DNA of 9,509 nucleotides. Source: Bacteroidota bacterium. GTDB lineage: Bacteria; Bacteroidota; Bacteroidia; Chitinophagales; UBA8649. Where the stretch lies: assembly GCA_003447535.1 (NCBI GenBank), contig DLYY01000006.1, positions 1 to 9,509 of the forward strand, given 5' to 3'. The notes under the pieces are model-generated. The model saw only the letters and a list, made by a program, of their open reading frames with translations. It searched no databases and was not told where the DNA came from. Positions 1-7,307 of the stretch are shown piece by piece; the stretch's first letter is position 1; each line of letters begins with the position of its first letter. The position numbers were made by a program, and so were the translations under genes.

Positions 1-1536
1 CCACTGAACGCTATTGCTATCTAGGTTTTCAATATATAGCCCATTGGTAGAGGCTGCGATAGTTGGTTGAATGACAACTGACTCATTAACCACAAATACT
101 TCACTTGTTGTTGGACAAATTGTTCCGGCATCCGTTACCGTTACGCTATACGTTCCTGGAAGAGCCACGGATAAATCTTGCGCGTTACCAATCACTCCGA
201 TACCATCTGACCATTGATAGACATCAGATGCACTAGATGATAGGGTAATCGTATCGCCAAGACAGAATAGCGTATCACCACTGATGGTTGGCGTTGCTGA
301 AGCTTGGAATACAAGTATGGTATCTGTAGTTATAGTTTGTGACTGTTGTCTTCGATTCACCGTGAGGTTTCCTGAAGCACAGTTTGTTCCATTGTTGTTC
401 AGCGTAAAATTATAGGTCTGACCGTTGGAGGGAGTTGAATTAATGCTAATAACTGCTGTGCCTAGTTCGTCATTTCCATTAAGGGAGGTTACTGGGTCAA
501 GTTCTGTACCTGTAATGGATATAGCTCCCTGCCCCACCACAATATCCGTTGACCAAACTGGAGAGGTATTGTCTGTTTGTTCCGGAAGATTAGCACTGCC
601 TGAAGTCGTGACAACGCTTAATACAACATCTGGATTACAAGCAGCTCCTAAAAGACATTGACCAAAAAGCGGATCGGTAAGTTCTCCTGATGCTCCTTCA
701 GAGAATAGCCCTCCCTGATAGCAGCTTTGATCAATACTATTTAATCGTATTTGAGAAATGAAAAACTCATCGAATGTGGTCGACTGTGTAACGACATTAG
801 GCCCAGGATTGGTAAATGTTGCCGACACTAATTGCCCAGTAGCATCTTCTGTGCCATCATTATCAAAATCCCAACCATAAGCTACAGGATTTAAGACTGG
901 ATCAGGACTTGGAACGTTAGCTTCGAAGTCTACGTTGACGGTATCACAGCCAGAACCAGGACTAAATGAAAAGAAAGCATTCCCTCCTGGTGATGCCAAG
1001 ACTTCTAACTCTAAAGGAAGAGGAACAGGCTCGCACTGACTTATTCCGAGCGCACTACCGCATCCCTCTACTTGGACTTCTACTTGATAGATTCCCGGTG
1101 GAGAAAAAGTTGTTCCACAAATTTTGAAAGCTCCATAGCGATTGTTCGCTGGATTGTAACTGTTTCCATTCTGTGTCCCCGTGATATCGAGATCCCAAAC
1201 AAGTCCTGTGGGGAGACCACTTACCCCCAATATGGTCACACTAGAAACATCCACCACGCTCACTCCAGGTACTCCTAAATCAGATACATCAAACTGAACA
1301 GGCATAAGGTATTGGATTTCAAAGCTAGTGTCTTGACCTTGCGTAAATCGTATTTGATCATCATTTATCACATCAATAGAGTCCACCGTTAATCCTAAAT
1401 CGAATGATGTAGGCCCAGTTCCTCCATTGAGCACGTTCCACCAAGAAGGCTTTACAATGGGATAAGTGTTGCAGTTTTGCGCATTTGCCTGAAAAACTAA
1501 GAGTCCTAAGCAAGCGAGAGTATAAAGTTTTTTCAT
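1..1536 (-). CDS. Secreted multidomain Ig/PKD-like surface protein, C-terminus beyond the left edge (partial)
   Basis: The minus-strand frame is open from ATG at 1536 to base 1 (512 codons, no stop), so the gene continues outside the window. Residues 1-19 form a Sec signal peptide (MKKLYTLACLGLLVFQANA, then Q). Residues about 75-180 look like a putative-Ig domain, with GLPTGLVW at 107-114 and a cysteine at 140. Residues about 190-250 look PKD-like, with W222 followed by an Asp-rich DxDxDG loop (D223, D225, D227, G228, D231) that could bind calcium. Residues about 416-482 form an Ig-like repeat, with FCLGD at 424-428, PGTYSVTVTD at 460-469 and Cys474. Another repeat seems to begin at the edge. 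About ten cysteines in the mature part suggest disulfides. In Bacteroidota such proteins are usually adhesins or gliding and cell-surface proteins exported by the type IX system. The sorting domain expected for that would be C-terminal and is not visible. The specific function is unknown. Confidence 0.85.
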   Translation of the reverse strand, partial: MKKLYTLACLGLLVFQANAQNCNTYPIVKPSWWNVLNGGTGPTSFDLGLTVDSIDVINDDQIRFTQGQDTSFEIQYLMPVQFDVSDLGVPGVSVVDVSSVTILGVSGLPTGLVWDLDITGTQNGNSYNPANNRYGAFKICGTTFSPPGIYQVEVQVEGCGSALGISQCEPVPLPLELEVLASPGGNAFFSFSPGSGCDTVNVDFEANVPSPDPVLNPVAYGWDFDNDGTEDATGQLVSATFTNPGPNVVTQSTTFDEFFISQIRLNSIDQSCYQGGLFSEGASGELTDPLFGQCLLGAACNPDVVLSVVTTSGSANLPEQTDNTSPVWSTDIVVGQGAISITGTELDPVTSLNGNDELGTAVISINSTPSNGQTYNFTLNNNGTNCASGNLTVNRRQQSQTITTDTILVFQASATPTISGDTLFCLGDTITLSSSASDVYQWSDGIGVIGNAQDLSVALPGTYSVTVTDAGTICPTTSEVFVVNESVVIQPTIAASTNGLYIENLDSNSVQW

Positions 1537-1552
1537 GGTATTTGATTCTCTT

Positions 1553-1560
1553 TAAAGATA
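1553..1560 (-). promoter_or_regulatory. Possible Bacteroidota -7 box for the secreted Ig/PKD-like gene
   Basis: Read on the minus strand this is TATCTTTA, one base off the Bacteroidota consensus TAnnTTTG. It sits 16 bases upstream of the ATG at 1536, leaving only a very short leader. I see no convincing TTG-type -33 element at the expected spacing, so the call is weak. In AT-rich DNA such matches occur by chance. Confidence 0.2.
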
Positions 1561-1631
1561 TAGAAATTAGTTCTAGACATTAATGAATTCTAATGTGATT
1601 AACCCATATCTGTTAAAAAAATTGAAAATTC

Positions 1632-1639
1632 TATATTTA
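1632..1639 (+). promoter_or_regulatory. Possible Bacteroidota -7 box for the TonB-receptor operon
   Basis: The octamer TATATTTA differs at one position from TAnnTTTG and lies 18 bases before the ATG at 1658. That would put transcription start about a dozen bases before the gene. No good -33 TTG element is seen 17-23 bases upstream; the nearby TTG at 1622-1624 is too close. No inverted repeat resembling an iron-dependent Fur operator was recognised in the 1537-1657 gap. Confidence 0.22.
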
Positions 1640-1657
1640 GCATGACAAAATCAAGAC

Positions 1658-4150
1658 ATGATGTACGTGAAACAGCTATGGACTTTACTCTTACTTTTTA
1701 CAGTAGGAATATGCGGAGCACAAAATGGAATACTTAACGGAACAGTAAGTGATGAGGATGGTGAACCCATAATTCATGCACAGGTTGTCGCAGACCAGTC
1801 ACTTGGATTAACAACTGTAACGGATTTTGATGGGTTTTACAGCCTCGAATTACCCTCTGGTGTGTATTCTGTAGTATTTGAATATTTGGGAATGTCAACG
1901 GACTCAGTAGAAGTTTCCATTATCACAAACGAAACGAAAACACAGGACTTCATGCTCAGTGAAGAGTCTACGTTGATTAACACGATTGTAGTATCGGCCT
2001 CGAAATATGAGAAAAAACTTTCTGAAGAGACAGTTTCCATTGAAGTTGTTGGAAGTGAGTTGTTAGAAAACAACAATATTGTCGATGCGGAAGAGAGCTT
2101 GCGCAAGGTGCCTGGTGTATCCATAGTCGATGGACAAGCCAACATTCGCGGTGGCTCCGGATGGGCTTACGGTGCAGGTAGTCGTGTACTTGTGTTGTAT
2201 GATGACATTCCCCTACTCTCCGCAGATGCTGGGGATGCTAAGTGGTCTCTTGTCCCAATGGAAAACCTCGAAACAGTAGAGGTAATCAAAGGAGCAGCCT
2301 CATCGATTTATGGGTCAGGAGCCTTAAATGGTGTGGTGAACTTCCGTACGGGATATCCTTCACTTACTCCAGAAACCAAGCTCAATGTGTGGATGACGGC
2401 TATGCATGCTCCACGAAACAAAGAAGAAGCATGGTGGTATGGTAATAACGCCCTACCCTTTTCCAATGGCATGAACTTTATGCATAAGCGGAAGTATGGC
2501 CGCAGCGACTTCGTATGGCATGGACAATATCAACAAGAACGGGATGATCTTCAAGACGGAAGCTTCGGATGCGTGCGTGTAGGTCAGAAATACCGATTTC
2601 GCCCACGAAAAATTGAAGGGATGTCCGTGGGCATCAATTTCAATGGCTATCGATCATGGGGAAGCAACTTCTTTTTATGGAATGGCTTAGGCGATCAGAC
2701 GCGTGTGGCCGCTTCCGGCACCTCTTCTCGCTACCAGAGTACAAGAATTATCATTGACCCATTTGTGACTTTCTTTGATAAAAACAAAAACCGCTATTCC
2801 CTAAAGACTAGATGGTTTAACTCGACTAATGAATCGACTGACGGACAAGGATCCCGCCCGAATAACTACTTCTCGGAATTACAATACAGCCGTTATTTTG
2901 AAGAGCTAAACTTCAATGTAGTCGCAGGACTTGTCTCATTTGCTGATATTGTCCGGGCACCTCGTGGATTATCCGCTGATTCTTCGCTTGCTGGAGAACA
3001 CAATCGATACAACGTTGCACCGTATGCTCAGCTCGAAAAGAAGATGTTTAACCAACGGCTCAACCTTACTCTAGGAATGCGCTATGAATACTTCACCGTT
3101 AACTCCATCAGCAAAGACACCTCCTTCAATAGCTCTCAGGGAAGCACAGGCCTCAAGCGTCCACTCTTTCGTTTTGGCATGAATTATCAGGCTGCAGAAT
3201 ACACCTTTATCCGAGGCTCGTGGGGAGAAGGATATCGTTTCCCAAACCTTGCAGAGTCTTTTACCAACCTCTCGCTTGGAGGAATCAACATATTCCCCAA
3301 TCCAAAAGTAACTTCTGAGCGTGGATGGTATGCTGAAGTGGGTATCAAGCAAGGATTCCGCATTGGGAAAGGCTGGCAAGGATACATGGACTTGAGCGCC
3401 TTTGGAATGTATTACGACAATATGATCGAGATCAACTTTGGTCAGTTCGGAGAAGGTGGTGTTTTTGATCCAAGTGATCTTACTGGATTTCTTCAGACGG
3501 TTGGATTTTCCTTCCAAAATGTCGGAGAAACGCGCATTATTGGTTCTGAGTTCACCATCGTAGGACAAGGAAATCTAGCCAAAAATGTGCCGATGCAAAT
3601 CTTGTTTGGATATACCTACACCGATCCTAAATCTATGAATTGGGATGAGGAAATCACTTTATACAATACACAAGGTCAAGTCGTCAATTCTCAACTTGAT
3701 ATTAACCAGGACAACTCAAACAATCGCTCGACGCTCACTTATGCTGAAACAAGTTCTTCCACTGAAAACGTGTTAAAGTATCGCAATAAGCACATCCTTG
3801 CTCTTGATTGGCAGATCGGCTACAAGCGTTTTGATTTTGGACTAAGTGTACAGCACCGATCCTTTATGGAAAACATTGATTATCCCTTTATAGGTGATTT
3901 GTTTGTAGGTACCGAGGCATCCTTGTTTAACGGAGGGCAACCCTTTGGTGGAATCCGTGACTTTAGAAGCCAGAACTTTGGTCTAGGGAATACCGTAATC
4001 GATACGCGAATGATTTATGCATTCAGCGATTTTGCCAAAGTATCATTCCTTGTGAAAAACGTGATGAACAAAACCTATGTGAATCGTCCTGGACTTCCAG
4101 AAGATCCATTAAACTTCACCTTTAGATTTTCATACACCTTTAAAGGATAA
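1658..4150 (+). CDS. TonB-dependent outer-membrane receptor with N-terminal carboxypeptidase-regulatory-like domain (first of tandem pair)
   Basis: This 830-aa protein is a gated outer-membrane beta-barrel importer powered by TonB-ExbBD. Residues 1-21 are a signal peptide ending CGA|QN. Residues 25-103 are a carboxypeptidase-regulatory-like domain (GTVSDEDGEPIIHAQV, then TDFDGFYSLELPSG and a YLGM strand). Residues about 108-114 (NTIVVSA) resemble a TonB box. The plug spans about 118-232, with RGGSGW at 164-169 and VEVIKGAASSIYGSGALNG at 207-225. The remainder is the barrel, including the conserved SWGEGYRFP at 521-529. It lacks the SusC/RagA plug pattern and has no SusD partner. The C-terminus is YTFKG, so the usual final aromatic is followed by Lys-Gly. 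Translation could start at either of two adjacent ATGs; I use the first. The ligand (siderophore, cobalamin-like or other) cannot be told. A paralogue follows 20 bp downstream. Confidence 0.95.
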   Translation: MMYVKQLWTLLLLFTVGICGAQNGILNGTVSDEDGEPIIHAQVVADQSLGLTTVTDFDGFYSLELPSGVYSVVFEYLGMSTDSVEVSIITNETKTQDFMLSEESTLINTIVVSASKYEKKLSEETVSIEVVGSELLENNNIVDAEESLRKVPGVSIVDGQANIRGGSGWAYGAGSRVLVLYDDIPLLSADAGDAKWSLVPMENLETVEVIKGAASSIYGSGALNGVVNFRTGYPSLTPETKLNVWMTAMHAPRNKEEAWWYGNNALPFSNGMNFMHKRKYGRSDFVWHGQYQQERDDLQDGSFGCVRVGQKYRFRPRKIEGMSVGINFNGYRSWGSNFFLWNGLGDQTRVAASGTSSRYQSTRIIIDPFVTFFDKNKNRYSLKTRWFNSTNESTDGQGSRPNNYFSELQYSRYFEELNFNVVAGLVSFADIVRAPRGLSADSSLAGEHNRYNVAPYAQLEKKMFNQRLNLTLGMRYEYFTVNSISKDTSFNSSQGSTGLKRPLFRFGMNYQAAEYTFIRGSWGEGYRFPNLAESFTNLSLGGINIFPNPKVTSERGWYAEVGIKQGFRIGKGWQGYMDLSAFGMYYDNMIEINFGQFGEGGVFDPSDLTGFLQTVGFSFQNVGETRIIGSEFTIVGQGNLAKNVPMQILFGYTYTDPKSMNWDEEITLYNTQGQVVNSQLDINQDNSNNRSTLTYAETSSSTENVLKYRNKHILALDWQIGYKRFDFGLSVQHRSFMENIDYPFIGDLFVGTEASLFNGGQPFGGIRDFRSQNFGLGNTVIDTRMIYAFSDFAKVSFLVKNVMNKTYVNRPGLPEDPLNFTFRFSYTFKG

Positions 4151-4170
4151 ACACAACCTTCCTACACCTC

Positions 4171-6537
4171 ATGCATAGAGAAATTCTAAGCCTTTTTATT
4201 TGCCTAAGTATTGTCTTCGATGGATTTGGGCAAAACGGGAATGTTAGTGGAACGGTTTCAGATGCAGAGGGCGAAAGCCTTATTCAAGCGTCGCTTAGGC
4301 TAATTAGCGACCAAGACACCTTGGCCACCATCACTGACTTAGATGGGCGGTATCAGTTTAATGCACCTGTGGGGCAATACACCCTATCGGTGCGCTACTT
4401 AGGCATGGAGAGCGACCAACGTTCTTTCCGCCTGAATATGAATGAGAATAAGTTGATTGATTTCACCTTATCCTCGTCCTCTACCATGATTGAGCTCACG
4501 GTGGTGACAGGGACGACAAAAGACGAAGAATATGGAGAACAAACCGTATCGATTGACATTCTTCCCGCCTCATTGGTAGAGAATACCATTGCTCGCGCAG
4601 GTGAAGCCCTTAATCGTATTCCTGGATACCAGCAAATGGGAAATAGTCCAAGTATTCGCGGAGGGAGCGGCTGGTCAGGTGGAGCAAGTTCTAGAACTTT
4701 GTTTTTGATTGATGGCATTCCTCAGTTAAGTCCTGAAAACGGGGCCATCTATTTTGAGACCCTGCCGCTGGAAAATATTGATCAAATAGAAGTTATCAAA
4801 GGAGCCACCTCATCCCTTTATGGTTCTTCAGCATTAAATGGTATCATCAACTTTCGAACGGCTTGGCCTACCTCTGACAAACCCTACCACAGAGTGACTA
4901 CTTCCCTCGGTATATATCAGCGTTTTGATGCCAACCTTATTCAAGCAAAAAACAACCCGGATCGCCGCATGCAAAACATGTATGATGCTTGGGATTATAA
5001 AGAGCATGTGCCCATTTATTTTAATCAGACCTACGAACACCGTGAGCGTTTTAAAAAGATTGATTTTGTTCTGGGAGCATTTTACCGTCATGATGGGGGC
5101 TTTCGTAAAAACAACGAATACGATCGCTTTCGAATCAATGGTAAAATCAGACATCTTCATAAATCAGATGAGGGCATCTTAAAGTCCGTATCGGGAGTAG
5201 CTTGGAACTTCGCCTATGAAGAAGGAGGCCAATTCTTTTTTTGGAGCGGACTTGATAGTATGGCGCTTGTACCCTCTGATCCAAAGTCTCCATACATCCT
5301 AGATGCAAGAACCGATTACATTCAACGCCGAATGAGTCTTGCACCCTTTGCAACATTTTATACCGCCAATAATGGGGAACACATATTTCAGAGTAAGTAC
5401 TACAACAATATGAGCACCAATTTTGGGGCAGAACAGGTAATGACGCATCACATTTTTGGAGAATACCAATACAAATGGTCCAATGAAAACACAGGGTATA
5501 GTTTCGTAGGAGGACTATCTACGTACTACACCAATGGTCGTGGCTTATCCTATGGTGATAAAACCTATGATGCCTTTAATGTATCAGGATATATTCAAGC
5601 GGATAAGGTGTTTTGGTCAAAGCTCACCCTCTCGATGGGAACAAGGCTCGAATACAATAAAATTGACTCAATTACACCCAACAATCAATTACCCTTTATC
5701 TCCAGCTTAAGTGATAGAACAATAGAACTCCCAGTTAAACCCCTTTTTCGACTGGGATTAAACTACAAACTCGCTCAAGGATCATGGTTTAGGGCATCCT
5801 GGGGCCAAGGTTTCCGGGTACCTACCATTAATGAATATTTCATCGATTTAACCCGTGGTTTGCAAGTGTTGCCAAACCCTAACATTATCCCAGAAGATGG
5901 GTGGACATCAGAGATTGGTTTTAAGCAGGGTTTCCAAGTAGACCGGTGGCAAGGATTCCTCGATGTTGCAGGATTCTACACGAAGTACATCAATGTTATA
6001 GACTTTAATACTGTTTTTGATCCTGGTGGGGCACCTTATGTACGCGCCGAAAATTTAGATGATGCGAGAATCTATGGAATGGAAGTGAGTATTATGGGCC
6101 GAGGTTCAATCTTCGATCTGCCCCTTCAGCTGCTTTCAGGTTATACCTACATGCAACCTGAACTTTTAAATCCTAGTAATCTGCGCCTTCAAACATTTGG
6201 AGAAGATGGTAAACTCCTAAACTTCCGAAACAAACACGCCTTCAAATCTGATGCAGAAATGAGCTTTGGACGCTACAGTGTTGGCCTAACAGCCATTTAC
6301 AATAGTTTTATGATTATGGTTCCCGAAGCGCAGGTATTAATCCCTGGAGTTGAAGAATACCGGGAAAACAACACCAACGGTGAATGGGTTGTAGATTGCC
6401 GGTTTATTGTACAACTCAATGAGTCATCGAGACTAACAGGCGTGGTAAAGAACCTCTTTAACAATGAGTATATCACAAGGCCGGCTGTATTAGAAGCCCC
6501 TCGAAACTATGCCCTTCAGTTTCAATATGAGTTTTAA
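4171..6537 (+). CDS. TonB-dependent outer-membrane receptor, paralogue of the upstream receptor (second of tandem pair)
   Basis: This 788-aa protein has the same layout as its neighbour. It has a signal peptide (1-20, ending GFG|QN), a carboxypeptidase-regulatory-like domain at about 23-101, a TonB-box-like ELTVVTG at 108-114, and a plug at about 118-230. The plug carries RGGSGW at 163-168 and IEVIKGATSSLYGSSALNG at 206-224. The barrel contains SWGQGFRVP at 543-551 and ends in QFQYEF, the C-terminal aromatic expected for outer-membrane assembly. Plug motifs, the barrel motif and a following PNP...GW...GFKQGF stretch match the first receptor closely, while the mid-barrel is much more diverged. 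That fits an old tandem duplication with separate ligand specialisation. Gaps of 20 bp upstream and 2 bp downstream place it in one transcript with both neighbours. No SusD-like gene is adjacent, and the substrate is unknown. Confidence 0.95.
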   Translation: MHREILSLFICLSIVFDGFGQNGNVSGTVSDAEGESLIQASLRLISDQDTLATITDLDGRYQFNAPVGQYTLSVRYLGMESDQRSFRLNMNENKLIDFTLSSSSTMIELTVVTGTTKDEEYGEQTVSIDILPASLVENTIARAGEALNRIPGYQQMGNSPSIRGGSGWSGGASSRTLFLIDGIPQLSPENGAIYFETLPLENIDQIEVIKGATSSLYGSSALNGIINFRTAWPTSDKPYHRVTTSLGIYQRFDANLIQAKNNPDRRMQNMYDAWDYKEHVPIYFNQTYEHRERFKKIDFVLGAFYRHDGGFRKNNEYDRFRINGKIRHLHKSDEGILKSVSGVAWNFAYEEGGQFFFWSGLDSMALVPSDPKSPYILDARTDYIQRRMSLAPFATFYTANNGEHIFQSKYYNNMSTNFGAEQVMTHHIFGEYQYKWSNENTGYSFVGGLSTYYTNGRGLSYGDKTYDAFNVSGYIQADKVFWSKLTLSMGTRLEYNKIDSITPNNQLPFISSLSDRTIELPVKPLFRLGLNYKLAQGSWFRASWGQGFRVPTINEYFIDLTRGLQVLPNPNIIPEDGWTSEIGFKQGFQVDRWQGFLDVAGFYTKYINVIDFNTVFDPGGAPYVRAENLDDARIYGMEVSIMGRGSIFDLPLQLLSGYTYMQPELLNPSNLRLQTFGEDGKLLNFRNKHAFKSDAEMSFGRYSVGLTAIYNSFMIMVPEAQVLIPGVEEYRENNTNGEWVVDCRFIVQLNESSRLTGVVKNLFNNEYITRPAVLEAPRNYALQFQYEF

Positions 6538-6539
6538 CC

Positions 6540-7307
6540 ATGCGAAAGCTAGAACAACTTGCCCTTTCCATCCAGCATTACTTTCAAAGTAAGGGTAAGT
6601 ACAGGCTGCATTCAGACCTAGCTTATCGGCTGTACACCGAAGTGCACAACGAGCAAAATGTGGCTTTTTCGGATCACTGGAATTCAACTTGGTCCGAGGA
6701 CCTTTCTTCCTACAAAAAAACAGACTTTGGAACAGGTAAAGACCAGCGACCTATTGATGTAGTTAAGCATAAGAAAGCCGCCTCAACTAAACTTGAAGTT
6801 CAAAGACTTCACAACCTTGTAACCTTTTGCAAGGCGAGTAATGCTTTAGAGCTTGGTGGACATTTTGGCCGAGGGACCTTTGCTATAGGGAATGCATTAA
6901 GCCATGAGGGAACGAGCATAACCTCCATCGAAGGGTGTCCCAAGACAATTGAAATTGCCAAGGTTTATCTCAACGCAGGAGGACTTTGCAATTACACCAT
7001 TTTAGAAGGCTCATTTACTAACATTTTAAAGGACCTCGTAAAAGCGAACAAATCCTACGATTTGGTTTATATCGATGGCCATCACACAGCCGAGGCCTTG
7101 CTTGATTTAATACCGATATGCCATAGTTTACTCAACGAGAAAGGAGTGATTGCCGTGGATGATATATTCTGGAGCTACGAGGTTCACAGCGCTTGGAGGA
7201 AATCTATACAGCGCATCAAACCGTGGGCATCTTTTGAGTTCCTTAACTTTGGTTATATGTTTTTTGATCCGAAAGGCTTAAACCAACAATTTTTTAAACT
7301 ATGGTGA
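6540..7307 (+). CDS. Class I SAM-dependent methyltransferase
   Basis: This 255-aa protein has no signal peptide and should be cytosolic. It has a Rossmann-type methyltransferase core. Motif I is LELGGHFGRGT (103-113), followed by an acidic residue after strand 2 (SIEGCP, Glu131) that would contact the SAM ribose. Then come DLVYIDGHHT (174-183) and GVIAVDDIFWS (202-212). The pattern matches a group of Bacteroidota methyltransferases that I recall as having a DFGAGS-like segment, a helix with RL..LV and an SIEGCP motif. Here the segment reads DFGTGK (62-67). The acceptor substrate of that group is not established to my knowledge; the IDG and DD motifs recall small-molecule O-methyltransferases but do not prove it. 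It starts 2 bp after the second receptor and overlaps the next gene by 7 bp, so co-expression is likely. The ATG at 6540 gives the usual length for the group. Confidence 0.87.
   Translation: MRKLEQLALSIQHYFQSKGKYRLHSDLAYRLYTEVHNEQNVAFSDHWNSTWSEDLSSYKKTDFGTGKDQRPIDVVKHKKAASTKLEVQRLHNLVTFCKASNALELGGHFGRGTFAIGNALSHEGTSITSIEGCPKTIEIAKVYLNAGGLCNYTILEGSFTNILKDLVKANKSYDLVYIDGHHTAEALLDLIPICHSLLNEKGVIAVDDIFWSYEVHSAWRKSIQRIKPWASFEFLNFGYMFFDPKGLNQQFFKLW

Noticed and set aside
425..661. Plus-strand open frame of 78 codons within the left block
   Set aside because: It lies antisense to the continuous 512-codon secreted-protein frame, which has a signal peptide and recognisable domains. Its own translation has no recognisable features.
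1072..1278. Plus-strand open frame of 68 codons
   Set aside because: It is antisense to the same secreted protein, with a biased low-information translation and no start context.
1510..1536. Lipoprotein signal around Cys9 of the left-hand secreted protein
   Set aside because: The residues before Cys9 (TLA) do not form a proper lipobox, and the hydrophobic stretch continues past it to a normal ANA|Q cleavage site.
3071..3568. Minus-strand open frame of 165 codons
   Set aside because: It is antisense to the barrel of the first TonB receptor, whose plus-strand frame has clear family motifs across the whole interval.
1658..6537. SusC/SusD glycan-utilisation locus
   Set aside because: Neither receptor shows the SusC/RagA plug pattern, and no SusD-like lipoprotein or glycan enzyme is present.
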